Positions 5,928-12,185 of a DNA stretch of 12,507 nucleotides are shown here, piece after piece (the stretch's first letter is position 1; the number at the start of each line of letters is the position of its first letter). Origin of the DNA: Candidatus Zixiibacteriota bacterium (lineage in GTDB: Bacteria; Zixibacteria; MSB-5A5; SM1-73); assembly GCA_029933635.1 (NCBI GenBank), contig JAOZNS010000031.1:1-12507 (forward strand), given 5' to 3'. The notes beneath the pieces were generated by a model. The model was not told where the DNA came from and made no database searches. It worked only from the letters and a program-made list of their open reading frames with translations. Both the position numbers and the translations under genes were made by a program.

Positions 5928-7193
5928 TTATTTGGATTCATTCAATTTTAAATTCTTCAGCTCCTGATTGAGCCTTTCGATTTCAAGCCGAAGTTCCTTC
6001 ACCTGTTGCTGTAGTTGATCCAGCAACCTCTCATCCAAAAACCCTTGCACCTTCTCCTGCGCGGTAACATTGGCGGTGTGAACAGAAAGCTCAGGATCCG
6101 TTTGCCAAGAAAGCTCATAAAGAGGTTTTGCTTCTCCCAGAACAGCAAAAAGCTTTTTTATCCTGCCACCTCTTAAAATCTTCAATTCCACATTTTCACC
6201 TGCCTTCCTTTGGGCAATGAGGTGGCGAATATGAGCCACGTTTTTAACCTCTGTTCCTGCAAATTTGATGATAACATCGCCTTCAGAAAGCCCAGCCTTT
6301 TCTGCAGGACTTCCCTTCACCACCTGGGCTACCAACACGCCGGTTTCAAGATTATATTTGTCCGATACCCTCCGGCTTAAATCCTGAGGATAAATCCCTA
6401 AATATCCTCGTCGGACGCTTCCATGTTTGATAATTTCATCGGCAATCGCCTTAGCCTTATTTATGGGCAAAGCCAAACTTACCCCTGAGGAAGGAATTTC
6501 GATCTCCCGTGGCGGGATGATGATCGTCCCCTTCATGCTCTTCTCATAAATCTTGATTGCGCTGATGTAAGAGGGCTCAGACAACTTGGCTGATACCAGA
6601 CCGATCACCTTGCCATATGTATCCAGCACAGGACCGCCGCTGTTTCCCGGGCTGACGTTGGCGCTCATCTGAATAAATCCATCCTCTCTTACCCCATTAA
6701 CCAACCCCAATGCTACAGCATTGGGAAGCCCGTATGAATTCCCAACCACGGTAAGCCATGATCCCACCCTCACCTTATCCGAATTTCCCAATTTAGCTGG
6801 CGTCAATCCAGTTACGTCCACCTTCAGAACAGCCAGATTTTGGTGTCTATCTGTTCCCACCAATCTTCCCTTTAAAGATTTTCCATTGGGCAAGGTTACC
6901 TTAAAATTCTCCATTCCCCCCACAACGCTGGCGGTTGTAAGAATATATCCATCAGAGGTGTACACGATACCAGAGCCGACGAACGTGGAAGGAAAGTTTC
7001 TCACTTTGCCTTTAATGGTGGGGCTTTCCGTCTCAATGGTGACCAAGGAAGGTTTAATGGACTCCACCAGACTGGTGATATCCTCCTCCAAGGAAGATAA
7101 GACCTTTCGCTGGGCATAGCCTGGCCCGAACAAGCTCAAAAGAAAAACGCCAAATACCAGTCCTGTTAGCCAAACCGGATATCTAAATTTCAT
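5928..7193 (-). CDS. HtrA/DegP-like PDZ protein lacking catalytic His and Asp (pseudoprotease)
   Basis: HtrA proteins are periplasmic serine proteases and chaperones of envelope stress. This 421-residue product has an N-terminal signal sequence (about 1-27), a trypsin-like domain (about 40-245), one PDZ domain (about 262-350, beginning RRGYLGI) and a C-terminal coiled coil (about 388-421). The serine motif SPGNSGGPVLD is intact with Ser185. The catalytic histidine site, usually TNNHVV or TNAHVV, reads TTASVV (Ser89, codon at 6927-6929). The aspartate site, usually TDLAVLK, reads QNLAVLK (Asn119, codon at 6837-6839). With two of three triad residues gone, proteolysis is unlikely, and a binding, chaperone or sensing role is more probable. 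About 35 residues (203-237) appear inserted before SLALPINKAK. The start is ATG preceded by AGGAG eight bases upstream. It lies 173 nt after the anti-sigma gene on the same strand, as mucD follows mucA-type genes. The frame is undamaged, so it is not a pseudogene by disruption. Confidence 0.9.
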   Translation of the reverse strand: MKFRYPVWLTGLVFGVFLLSLFGPGYAQRKVLSSLEEDITSLVESIKPSLVTIETESPTIKGKVRNFPSTFVGSGIVYTSDGYILTTASVVGGMENFKVTLPNGKSLKGRLVGTDRHQNLAVLKVDVTGLTPAKLGNSDKVRVGSWLTVVGNSYGLPNAVALGLVNGVREDGFIQMSANVSPGNSGGPVLDTYGKVIGLVSAKLSEPSYISAIKIYEKSMKGTIIIPPREIEIPSSGVSLALPINKAKAIADEIIKHGSVRRGYLGIYPQDLSRRVSDKYNLETGVLVAQVVKGSPAEKAGLSEGDVIIKFAGTEVKNVAHIRHLIAQRKAGENVELKILRGGRIKKLFAVLGEAKPLYELSWQTDPELSVHTANVTAQEKVQGFLDERLLDQLQQQVKELRLEIERLNQELKNLKLNESK

Positions 7194-7253
7194 TTTCGGC
7201 TCCTTTTAAACCTGCATCCCCCAATTTGTCTTTGATTGAAGGGTGTCGCTCAC

Positions 7254-7272
7254 TTAATGGTAACTTCATTAA
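7254..7272. promoter_or_regulatory. Inverted repeat upstream of the HtrA-like gene
   Basis: TTAATG and CATTAA form a 6-bp inverted repeat with a 7-base centre, about 60 bases ahead of the HtrA-like start. It could be an operator or a small mRNA hairpin in the 173-base gap after the anti-sigma gene. It is AT-rich and no clear promoter is seen beside it, so the call is weak. Confidence 0.22.
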
Positions 7273-7366
7273 ATCCTTAAGATTTTTCTCTTATCAAGAA
7301 TCCCGGCAGTTAAAATTGCAAATAACCTTAATCCCTAAAGAGGTCTTAATCAATATCAATAGCTCT

Positions 7367-8065
7367 TCAAAAATCTCTCCTCTGAGATGCAAACTGGGTT
7401 GACATAACTGGAAGGATATAAAAACTGTCCCTTCCCCTCAGGTTGGTGAAAGAGGACCTCCTTTCGATTACAAACCTTTTGTATAAATCCTCCGGTCGAA
7501 TCCATCCATCCTCCCCTCTGTTTGCCGGGATGGTGAACTTATCGATCACGAAGGTTTTAGCTCTGCTTGCATAAGCCTTCACCGCTTTCTCTAATCTCTT
7601 TTGATATAGCGAATCTACCATCTTCCCGGAGCTTACCAAGCTTTGATTCTCCTTTCGTCCTTCGTTTTGGGACAGGTATTTCTGATAGATGGAAGTTTCC
7701 TTTGGACCGAACATAATCACCCAAGCTAAGATCACCACTGAAATCGCACCAGCCAAAGCCCATCTTATTCTCATGGATGGGAAGATTTCGTGTAGAAAGC
7801 GGATCCACCAGTTTTTTGACTCCGGAGCAGTTTCTACAGAAGGAAAGTCCCGAATCTTTATTAGAAGTTTTTCATCAAAATCAGTTGAAGGAACCAAGGT
7901 TTCCAAACCTTCCCGCAGCATAAGGATGACCTTTTCCGTCTGTTCCGCCTCCTTAGCACATTCGGGACAGCTCTCCAAGTGGATTCTAATCTCTTGCATC
8001 CTTTCTATGGAAAGCTCCTGCCTAAAATAGCCAAATAGGTCTCGGCGAACTTTTCGACAGCTCAT
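7367..8065 (-). CDS. Membrane-anchored ZAS-type anti-sigma factor
   Basis: The 232-residue product should hold the neighbouring ECF sigma factor inactive at the inner membrane until an envelope signal releases it. The N-terminal zinc-binding anti-sigma (zf-HC2) motif is complete: Cys3, then His29-x3-Cys33-x2-Cys36. One transmembrane helix (about 99-119, ending LAWVIMFG) separates this cytoplasmic part from about 110 periplasmic residues, presumably the sensing portion, which I do not recognise. The ATG is preceded by AAGGAG at good spacing and overlaps the sigma gene by 44 bases, suggesting translational coupling. The overlap is longer than the usual few bases, but Cys3 lies at the very start, so a later start would remove a zinc ligand. 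The HtrA-like gene follows 173 nt downstream. The family call is firm; the signal is unknown. Confidence 0.88.
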   Translation of the reverse strand: MSCRKVRRDLFGYFRQELSIERMQEIRIHLESCPECAKEAEQTEKVILMLREGLETLVPSTDFDEKLLIKIRDFPSVETAPESKNWWIRFLHEIFPSMRIRWALAGAISVVILAWVIMFGPKETSIYQKYLSQNEGRKENQSLVSSGKMVDSLYQKRLEKAVKAYASRAKTFVIDKFTIPANRGEDGWIRPEDLYKRFVIERRSSFTNLRGRDSFYILPVMSTQFASQRRDF

Positions 8066-8651
8066 ATTGCTCCTTTATTTTTGGCTTCAACTTATTTTGT
8101 AGCATCAGCCGGGCCCGATTCACCCTCGATTTCACAGTGCCCAGAGGTACCCCCATACATTGGGACATCTCCTCATAGGAAAGGTGATTGACCTCCCTTA
8201 ATAAAAAAGCTTCGCGATACTTGGCAGGCAGGGAGGCAATAGCTTTCTCCAGGATGGAGCTTAAATTGCAGCTGTTTCCCTGGGGATAAACTGCAAACCG
8301 GTGATCGTCTTTTACCAAGTCTATTCCAAAGAATTTAAACCTTTTCTTTCTTTTCAACTCATTTCGACAAAGGTTCAAGGCTATGGTATAAATCCATGTG
8401 GAGAAGGCATATTTTGAGCTGTATCTTTTCTTCTCCTTAAACACCCTCAAAAAAGTCTCCTGCAAGATGTCCTCAGCCTCCTGTTTGTTTTGCAAAATCC
8501 GATAGATAAGATTAAACAATCGCACCTTATACCGATCCACCAAGGCGGAAAAGGCGTCCACATCTCCAGCCATGAGCTTGGTCAAAAGCTCCTTATCAGT
8601 AGGATCGGAGACCCGCCGATTTCGGTTCGGCGCTTGGTGTCCAGTCGGCAC
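8022..8651 (-). CDS. ECF (RpoE-like) sigma factor
   Basis: An extracytoplasmic-function sigma factor directing RNA polymerase to stress promoters. The 209-residue product has region 2 (about 20-90), including AEDILQETFLRVF and the -10 recognition segment FSTWIYTIALNLCRNE. After a short linker comes region 4 (about 130-180), with LPAKYREAFLLRE and the helix-turn-helix LSYEEMSQCMGVPLGTVKSR that reads the -35 element. There is no region 1 or 3, as usual for the group. I chose the GTG at 8651 because AGGAG lies seven bases ahead; the frame extends to a TTG at 8687, but that stretch overlaps a likely promoter. The stop lies inside the anti-sigma gene (44-base overlap). It is the first gene of a sigma / anti-sigma / HtrA-like series. 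Confidence 0.94.
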   Translation of the reverse strand: MPTGHQAPNRNRRVSDPTDKELLTKLMAGDVDAFSALVDRYKVRLFNLIYRILQNKQEAEDILQETFLRVFKEKKRYSSKYAFSTWIYTIALNLCRNELKRKKRFKFFGIDLVKDDHRFAVYPQGNSCNLSSILEKAIASLPAKYREAFLLREVNHLSYEEMSQCMGVPLGTVKSRVNRARLMLQNKLKPKIKEQYELSKSSPRPIWLF

Positions 8652-8673
8652 TCTCTTTCTCCTTTTCCTGAAA

Positions 8674-8702
8674 GATATACAATCCAAACTTATAAAAGTT
8701 CC
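8674..8702 (-). promoter_or_regulatory. Candidate ECF-type autoregulatory promoter
   Basis: On the minus strand GGAACTT (8696-8702), identical to the -35 element of E. coli sigma-E promoters, is followed after 16 nt by TATATC (8674-8679). Transcription would start near 8667, just ahead of the AGGAG and GTG of the sigma gene. The -10 does not match the sigma-E TCTGA/TCAAA form, but -10 elements vary among ECF groups. Autoregulation is inferred. Confidence 0.45.
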
Positions 8703-8897
8703 TTAGTCTTAGTCGTTGCAAACAGATTCTTAGGTAATTTTTGTTCTAAGTATGAAAAAGCAGGAGTGTCTTGTGCTTTATCTTTACTACGGCATTTCAA
8801 AAGGAAAGTTTTGAGGAGAAACAGGTGGGTTCGTCTCGGAGGGCATCTTCAATAAAGGTCTACCCAACTGAATGCTCGAAATCTGAACCTTTGGGGA

Positions 8898-8939
8898 ACG
8901 TGAGGATGATCACGTAAAAGTTAGCCCTCCTTTGGCTAA
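8898..8939 (-). terminator. Pair of short hairpins at the end of the FadL-like gene
   Basis: On the minus strand, TTAGCC/GGCTAA (8934-8939 with 8921-8926) overlaps the stop codon and is followed by CTTTT. A second 6-bp hairpin, ACGTGA/TCACGT (8898-8903 with 8910-8915), comes right after. The T-tract is short, so this is a weak intrinsic terminator candidate separating the barrel gene from the sigma operon about 230 bases further on. Confidence 0.32.
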
Positions 8940-10186
8940 AGACGATAAGCTATCGAGACAAATATTCGGTCAAAGGTGTATTCTTCCAGCAGATTCGGGG
9001 TGAAGTCTTTAAGCTCGTAGGAGCCGTGAGCCCAAGCTAAATCTAAGGTCATAACCTGATCTATCAAAAATCCAATTCCACCTGTGAAGACACTCCGATC
9101 CTTTTCTATCAGACGAGATTTATAAGGCAAAGGATCTCGGTAAAACCCAGCTCTCAGGCTGGTTCCAATCTGAGGGATGCGGTATTCTATCCCCAGATGA
9201 ATTCTAAGGGCATCTGTGTAGGTATCTTTAATCTGACGATTGGCCTCCGCTAAGTCTTCCAATCTCTTATATTCCATCTGGGTCCAGTCGGTATAGTCTA
9301 CCTCTCCAGCCAAAGTAAGATCGTTCAGATTAAAGGCGAAGCCTGTTCCAAAGCTGAAAGGCAGGGAAACTTTATATTCAGAGCTTCCATAGTCATACTC
9401 TGACCCGGTATCTGTCTCGGTAAGCTGAGTCCAGTCTTCTTCAATGGTGTAAGTGACGGGTGACTGAACGGTTCCGCCAAGAACGAAATATTTATTAGGT
9501 TGTATCCTGAATCCAAATTTAGCATTCAGTCCTGAATAACGATCTTTAATGGCATCATCATATCTGACCATATGGGTCGGGGCATTCCGCTCATATAGCC
9601 AGGTATAATTATCCTTTCCGGTCCACAGGTTCAGCGCTCCCCCAACGGAAACATTAGGTGAGACATCAATGGCAGCGCCAAAGGACCACAGATAAAGTCC
9701 GCCAGATTGAGATTCGATTCCCCTCTCCTCAAATCCATCAATTGAACCATCATCTCTGAATTGCATTATCTTGTCAAAGCTTTTTACTCGATTCACTCCT
9801 AAGGCAAAGACCAAGCTCCCCCTATACGTTGGAACTGGCAAGACCACATTCGCCGAGCTGAAACGAGTATTGTTTTGAAAGGAACCATTGTGCTGGGATA
9901 AAAGATCCCATCTGGTTTTGTTACCCATTCTCTGATGAGTAAGTCCTCCTGAAAATTCAATTCGGGTAACCCTGGCCAAACCAGCTGGATTATATACCAG
10001 ACTGGTAGCATCGTTAGCCACCGCGATATATGCCCCTCCCATTCCCAGAGCCCTGGCACCCACCACAAAGAAATTTCCTGCGGTGGCTTCATCCACCAGA
10101 TAATCGTCCTGGCTATAGACGTTCGAGGTTAATAAAAGAACGATACATATACCAAACAATCCTGAAAGGGGGAATCTAAATTTCAT
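8936..10186 (-). CDS. FadL/PorV-like outer-membrane beta-barrel protein
   Basis: A predicted outer-membrane barrel of 416 residues. A signal peptide (about 1-26, ending NVYSQ) is followed by GARALGMGGAYIAVANDA and YNPAGLA (about 43-70). This is the plug/first-strand signature shared by the FadL/OMPP1/TodX hydrophobic-substrate channels and the PorV/UPF0164 group. The rest is made of alternating amphipathic beta strands with aromatic girdle residues, ending FVSIAYRL. It may carry a hydrophobic compound across the outer membrane or assist protein export; the sequence cannot decide. I chose the second Met (10186) because GAGG sits seven bases ahead, whereas it is only 1-2 bases from the ATG at 10192. 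It follows the Tyr/Trp-rich lipoprotein gene by 86 nt on the same strand, with no terminator between, so the two are probably co-transcribed. Confidence 0.85.
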   Translation of the reverse strand: MKFRFPLSGLFGICIVLLLTSNVYSQDDYLVDEATAGNFFVVGARALGMGGAYIAVANDATSLVYNPAGLARVTRIEFSGGLTHQRMGNKTRWDLLSQHNGSFQNNTRFSSANVVLPVPTYRGSLVFALGVNRVKSFDKIMQFRDDGSIDGFEERGIESQSGGLYLWSFGAAIDVSPNVSVGGALNLWTGKDNYTWLYERNAPTHMVRYDDAIKDRYSGLNAKFGFRIQPNKYFVLGGTVQSPVTYTIEEDWTQLTETDTGSEYDYGSSEYKVSLPFSFGTGFAFNLNDLTLAGEVDYTDWTQMEYKRLEDLAEANRQIKDTYTDALRIHLGIEYRIPQIGTSLRAGFYRDPLPYKSRLIEKDRSVFTGGIGFLIDQVMTLDLAWAHGSYELKDFTPNLLEEYTFDRIFVSIAYRL

Positions 10187-10272
10187 ATCCATACCTCGAT
10201 CTCATCAAAGATGTTTAAATCGCCTCTGTGCTTCTGAATTGAGAAATCTAAAAATACTACTATGGTTGACTT

Positions 10273-10821
10273 CTACTCCTTTCTTCTTCTCTTCGCTTTT
10301 TTCGCCTTAGATTCGTGTTCCTTCTTTTTCTCTTGATTTTGCTCCATTTTTATGGCTTTAGGCTTGGTTTCCTTCCTTAGCTGTTGTGGCTTTTCTCCTT
10401 TGGCAGGATTGGGGTTGACATAAGGCAGTGGGGGATTTCCTTCGGGGCGAACATAGGGTGGCTCAAGCCCCCTTCTCCTTTCCGCCTTTTCTGTACTTTT
10501 AGGAATATATTCACCATCGTCATAATAATAGCCATCATCCCACCAATACCAATCCCACCACCAGGGATAAGCATAATAGCGTCCCCAGCGCGGATAGCTC
10601 CAGTAATAGTCGGGGTAGTAACCATAGTAGAATCCATAGGGGTATCGGTGATAATCCCAGTGACAGTCCGTGCAGTGCTCCCGGTAGTATCGTCCGGTAT
10701 GCTCAATTTTCTCACCCTCTTCTCCCTCAACTCGCGGATGAGTAAGCACCGTGTAGCATCCGATTCCCATCGTCCCCAGGATCACCAGAAAGATGCCTAA
10801 AAGAACGATTTTTTTCTTCAT
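10273..10821 (-). CDS. Tyr/Trp-rich lipoprotein with one CxxCH motif, unknown function
   Basis: I do not recognise a named family. The 182-residue product begins with a lipoprotein-type signal (KKK, hydrophobic 5-20, then MGIGC with Cys22 as the lipidated residue; Gly at -3 is atypical). After an acidic linker comes HCTDCH (49-54), a single CxxCH that could bind c-type haem or, as Cys/His ligands, a metal. Residues 55-105 are extremely aromatic: 18 Tyr and 9 Trp of 51, in runs such as YPWWWDWYWWDD, with many Asp and Gly. A Pro-rich stretch (107-145) and a Lys/Arg/Glu-rich tail (149-182) follow. The start has GAGGTGA nine bases ahead. It lies between two outer-membrane barrel genes on the same strand, so an outer-membrane or surface role is likely. 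The composition could suit aromatic stacking, adhesion, sugar binding or electron transfer; none is shown by the sequence. Confidence 0.8.
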   Translation of the reverse strand: MKKKIVLLGIFLVILGTMGIGCYTVLTHPRVEGEEGEKIEHTGRYYREHCTDCHWDYHRYPYGFYYGYYPDYYWSYPRWGRYYAYPWWWDWYWWDDGYYYDDGEYIPKSTEKAERRRGLEPPYVRPEGNPPLPYVNPNPAKGEKPQQLRKETKPKAIKMEQNQEKKKEHESKAKKAKRRRKE

Positions 10822-10876
10822 CTTTGATAATCACCTCAATAAAGATTGGTTGCCTTCTGGGTATATATCTTTTCCT

Positions 10877-10903
10877 TTTATATATCTACGAGCGATCGTT
10901 CAA
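10877..10903 (-). promoter_or_regulatory. Weak promoter candidate upstream of the lipoprotein gene
   Basis: On the minus strand TTGAAC (10898-10903) and TATAAA (10877-10882) are separated by 15 nt, shorter than the ideal 17. The rest of the 220-nt gap after the YjbH-like gene has no clear terminator, so read-through from that gene is also possible. Confidence 0.28.
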
Positions 10904-11041
10904 GATAAGATAACCCTCATCTTCCAAAGGATAAAGAAACCAAACACATAAACCACGGTCAAGCCCTATTTGATAATCTTTTTTAACTCAATCTAAATCC
11001 ATGGGACCATCTGTTAAAAATTGCTGTTGGTAGGTTTGTCA

Positions 11042-11836
11042 TCAGAACGACTCAAAGTAAACGATCCTGAAACCTCTTCCCCAGGTGCTCACGTCCTTTC
11101 GGTTCAAAAGTAAGTTTTTCAGTTCAAACTGCAAAAACAACTTTTCGGAAAAAATCCACTGAATTCCCGCATTCAGATACCCATATCCTTGACCAAAAAG
11201 TTCCTTTGCCTTATCATCGTTTGTGCCCAAGTCATACTCTGCCACCACCCCTAAATTATCCCCCAGCCTGAAGTCAGCCCCAAAAAATACAGCTATGTCT
11301 TTGTCCTTATCATCGTTCTCCAAACTATAATTTGCTCCAACATGGAACCCCACAGGAACCTCCCCCATGGTGTAACCTTTGCTGATGACCGCATAAAACC
11401 CCTTTGATTTATAGGTATATCTATTTAAACTATCGTCATAAGCTCCATCACCCTGAGAGTCGTAACCTATCACAAAGGCGGGGAGAGCCCAGCTTTCATT
11501 GATTAATCTGTATTTTGCGGCGAACTCGATTCTGGGGTTCCAATCTGGTTCCCCTTCGCCGATAACGTTCTCTCCACCAAAGGACATCCCTACCATGAAC
11601 CTTCTCATCAAGCCGATGTCCAGACCAAAAACTACCCCACCCTCAGGATATATTCGAATATCAAAATCAAAGCTGGCCCGCGGCAAAAGACCAGCGGTAG
11701 GACAATCAACCAGCCTTCGAGGCTGTAGGGGAGAAACCTTTGGCGACTGAGTGGTCATCTGGCTTTCCTGAGCAAATGTTGATAAGTTGAACATAAACAA
11801 AAAAGACAAAATTAGTTTTCCTGTTCTGTTTCTCAT
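11042..11836 (-). CDS. YjbH-like outer-membrane beta-barrel, conserved hypothetical
   Basis: A predicted 264-residue outer-membrane barrel. A signal peptide (about 1-22, ending STFAQ) is followed by a short linker (24-40), then RRLVDCPTAGLLPRASFD and repeated amphipathic strands such as DIRIYPEGGVVFGLDIGL, FFGADFRLGDNLGVVAEYDLG and YLNAGIQWIFSEKLFLQFELKNLL. It ends in YFESF with the C-terminal Phe typical of barrels handled by the BAM complex. The pattern matches the YjbH-type barrel proteins I recall from several candidate phyla; function unknown. The start is the ATG at 11836, with AGGAGG five bases ahead and a proper signal peptide. An in-frame ATG-less extension to 11914 would put 26 basic residues before the signal peptide and would cover the promoter. 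The Tyr/Trp-rich lipoprotein gene lies 220 nt downstream on the same strand. Confidence 0.8.
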   Translation of the reverse strand: MRNRTGKLILSFLFMFNLSTFAQESQMTTQSPKVSPLQPRRLVDCPTAGLLPRASFDFDIRIYPEGGVVFGLDIGLMRRFMVGMSFGGENVIGEGEPDWNPRIEFAAKYRLINESWALPAFVIGYDSQGDGAYDDSLNRYTYKSKGFYAVISKGYTMGEVPVGFHVGANYSLENDDKDKDIAVFFGADFRLGDNLGVVAEYDLGTNDDKAKELFGQGYGYLNAGIQWIFSEKLFLQFELKNLLLNRKDVSTWGRGFRIVYFESF

Positions 11837-11885
11837 CTCTCCCTCCTCTTTCCGATGAGCGACTATCCTTTTACGCCTTTTGCCA

Positions 11886-11919
11886 AATCTAAGCAATTCC
11901 CTTTGATTAGTCAATCAAA
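11886..11919 (-). promoter_or_regulatory. Promoter of the YjbH-like gene with overlapping operator-like palindrome
   Basis: On the minus strand TTGACT (11909-11914) and TAGATT (11886-11891) are spaced 17 nt, a fair sigma70 promoter that would start near 11879 and give a leader of about 43 nt. The -35 lies inside a 7-bp inverted repeat, TTTGATT/AATCAAA with a 4-base centre (11902-11919), the position expected of a repressor site. Confidence 0.42.
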
Positions 11920-12049
11920 AAGAGGAGATATCGCCTGCAATCATAAGAACGAAAGAACGTTTCTTTCATCACATAAAAACAAATTTCGCCAGCTTTTCAC
12001 TAACCCACATAGCAGGTCTCTTAATACAAAAGCAATTAATGTGCCAGCA

Positions 12050-12089
12050 AAACAAAAGCCACTTGCTTTAAAGCAAGTGGCTTTTGTTT
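12050..12089. terminator. 40-base perfect palindrome, bidirectional intrinsic terminator
   Basis: The two 20-base halves are exact reverse complements. The core GCCACTTGCTTT pairs with AAAGCAAGTGGC and each side runs into TTTTGTTT. Read on the minus strand it lies about 97 nt past the nitroreductase stop and forms a strong stem followed by a T-rich tract, so it probably ends that transcript; the symmetry would also stop plus-strand transcription. Confidence 0.85.
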
Positions 12090-12185
12090 AAATGAATTAT
12101 GGTCACCAACCAGAAGTTAGTATAAAGCCCTCATTTCTAATTGAGCGCACAAATATTGTCCTTGGGTTGAAGTTTTTTGTGCAGA

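Larger units (their letters stand above)
11837..12185. other. Intergenic stretch with promoter, palindromes and terminator
   Basis: These 349 bases lie between the nitroreductase stop and the YjbH-like start, both genes on the minus strand. They hold a promoter with an overlapping inverted repeat (11886-11919), a perfect small palindrome at 11951-11967 (7-bp arms GAAAGAA/TTCTTTC) and the 40-base terminator palindrome (12050-12089). No protein gene is evident. Confidence 0.7.

Noticed and set aside
8652..8687. TTG start for the sigma factor, 12 codons further upstream
   Set aside because: It has no ribosome-binding site, adds only basic residues and overlaps the likely promoter; the GTG at 8651 has AGGAG at ideal spacing.
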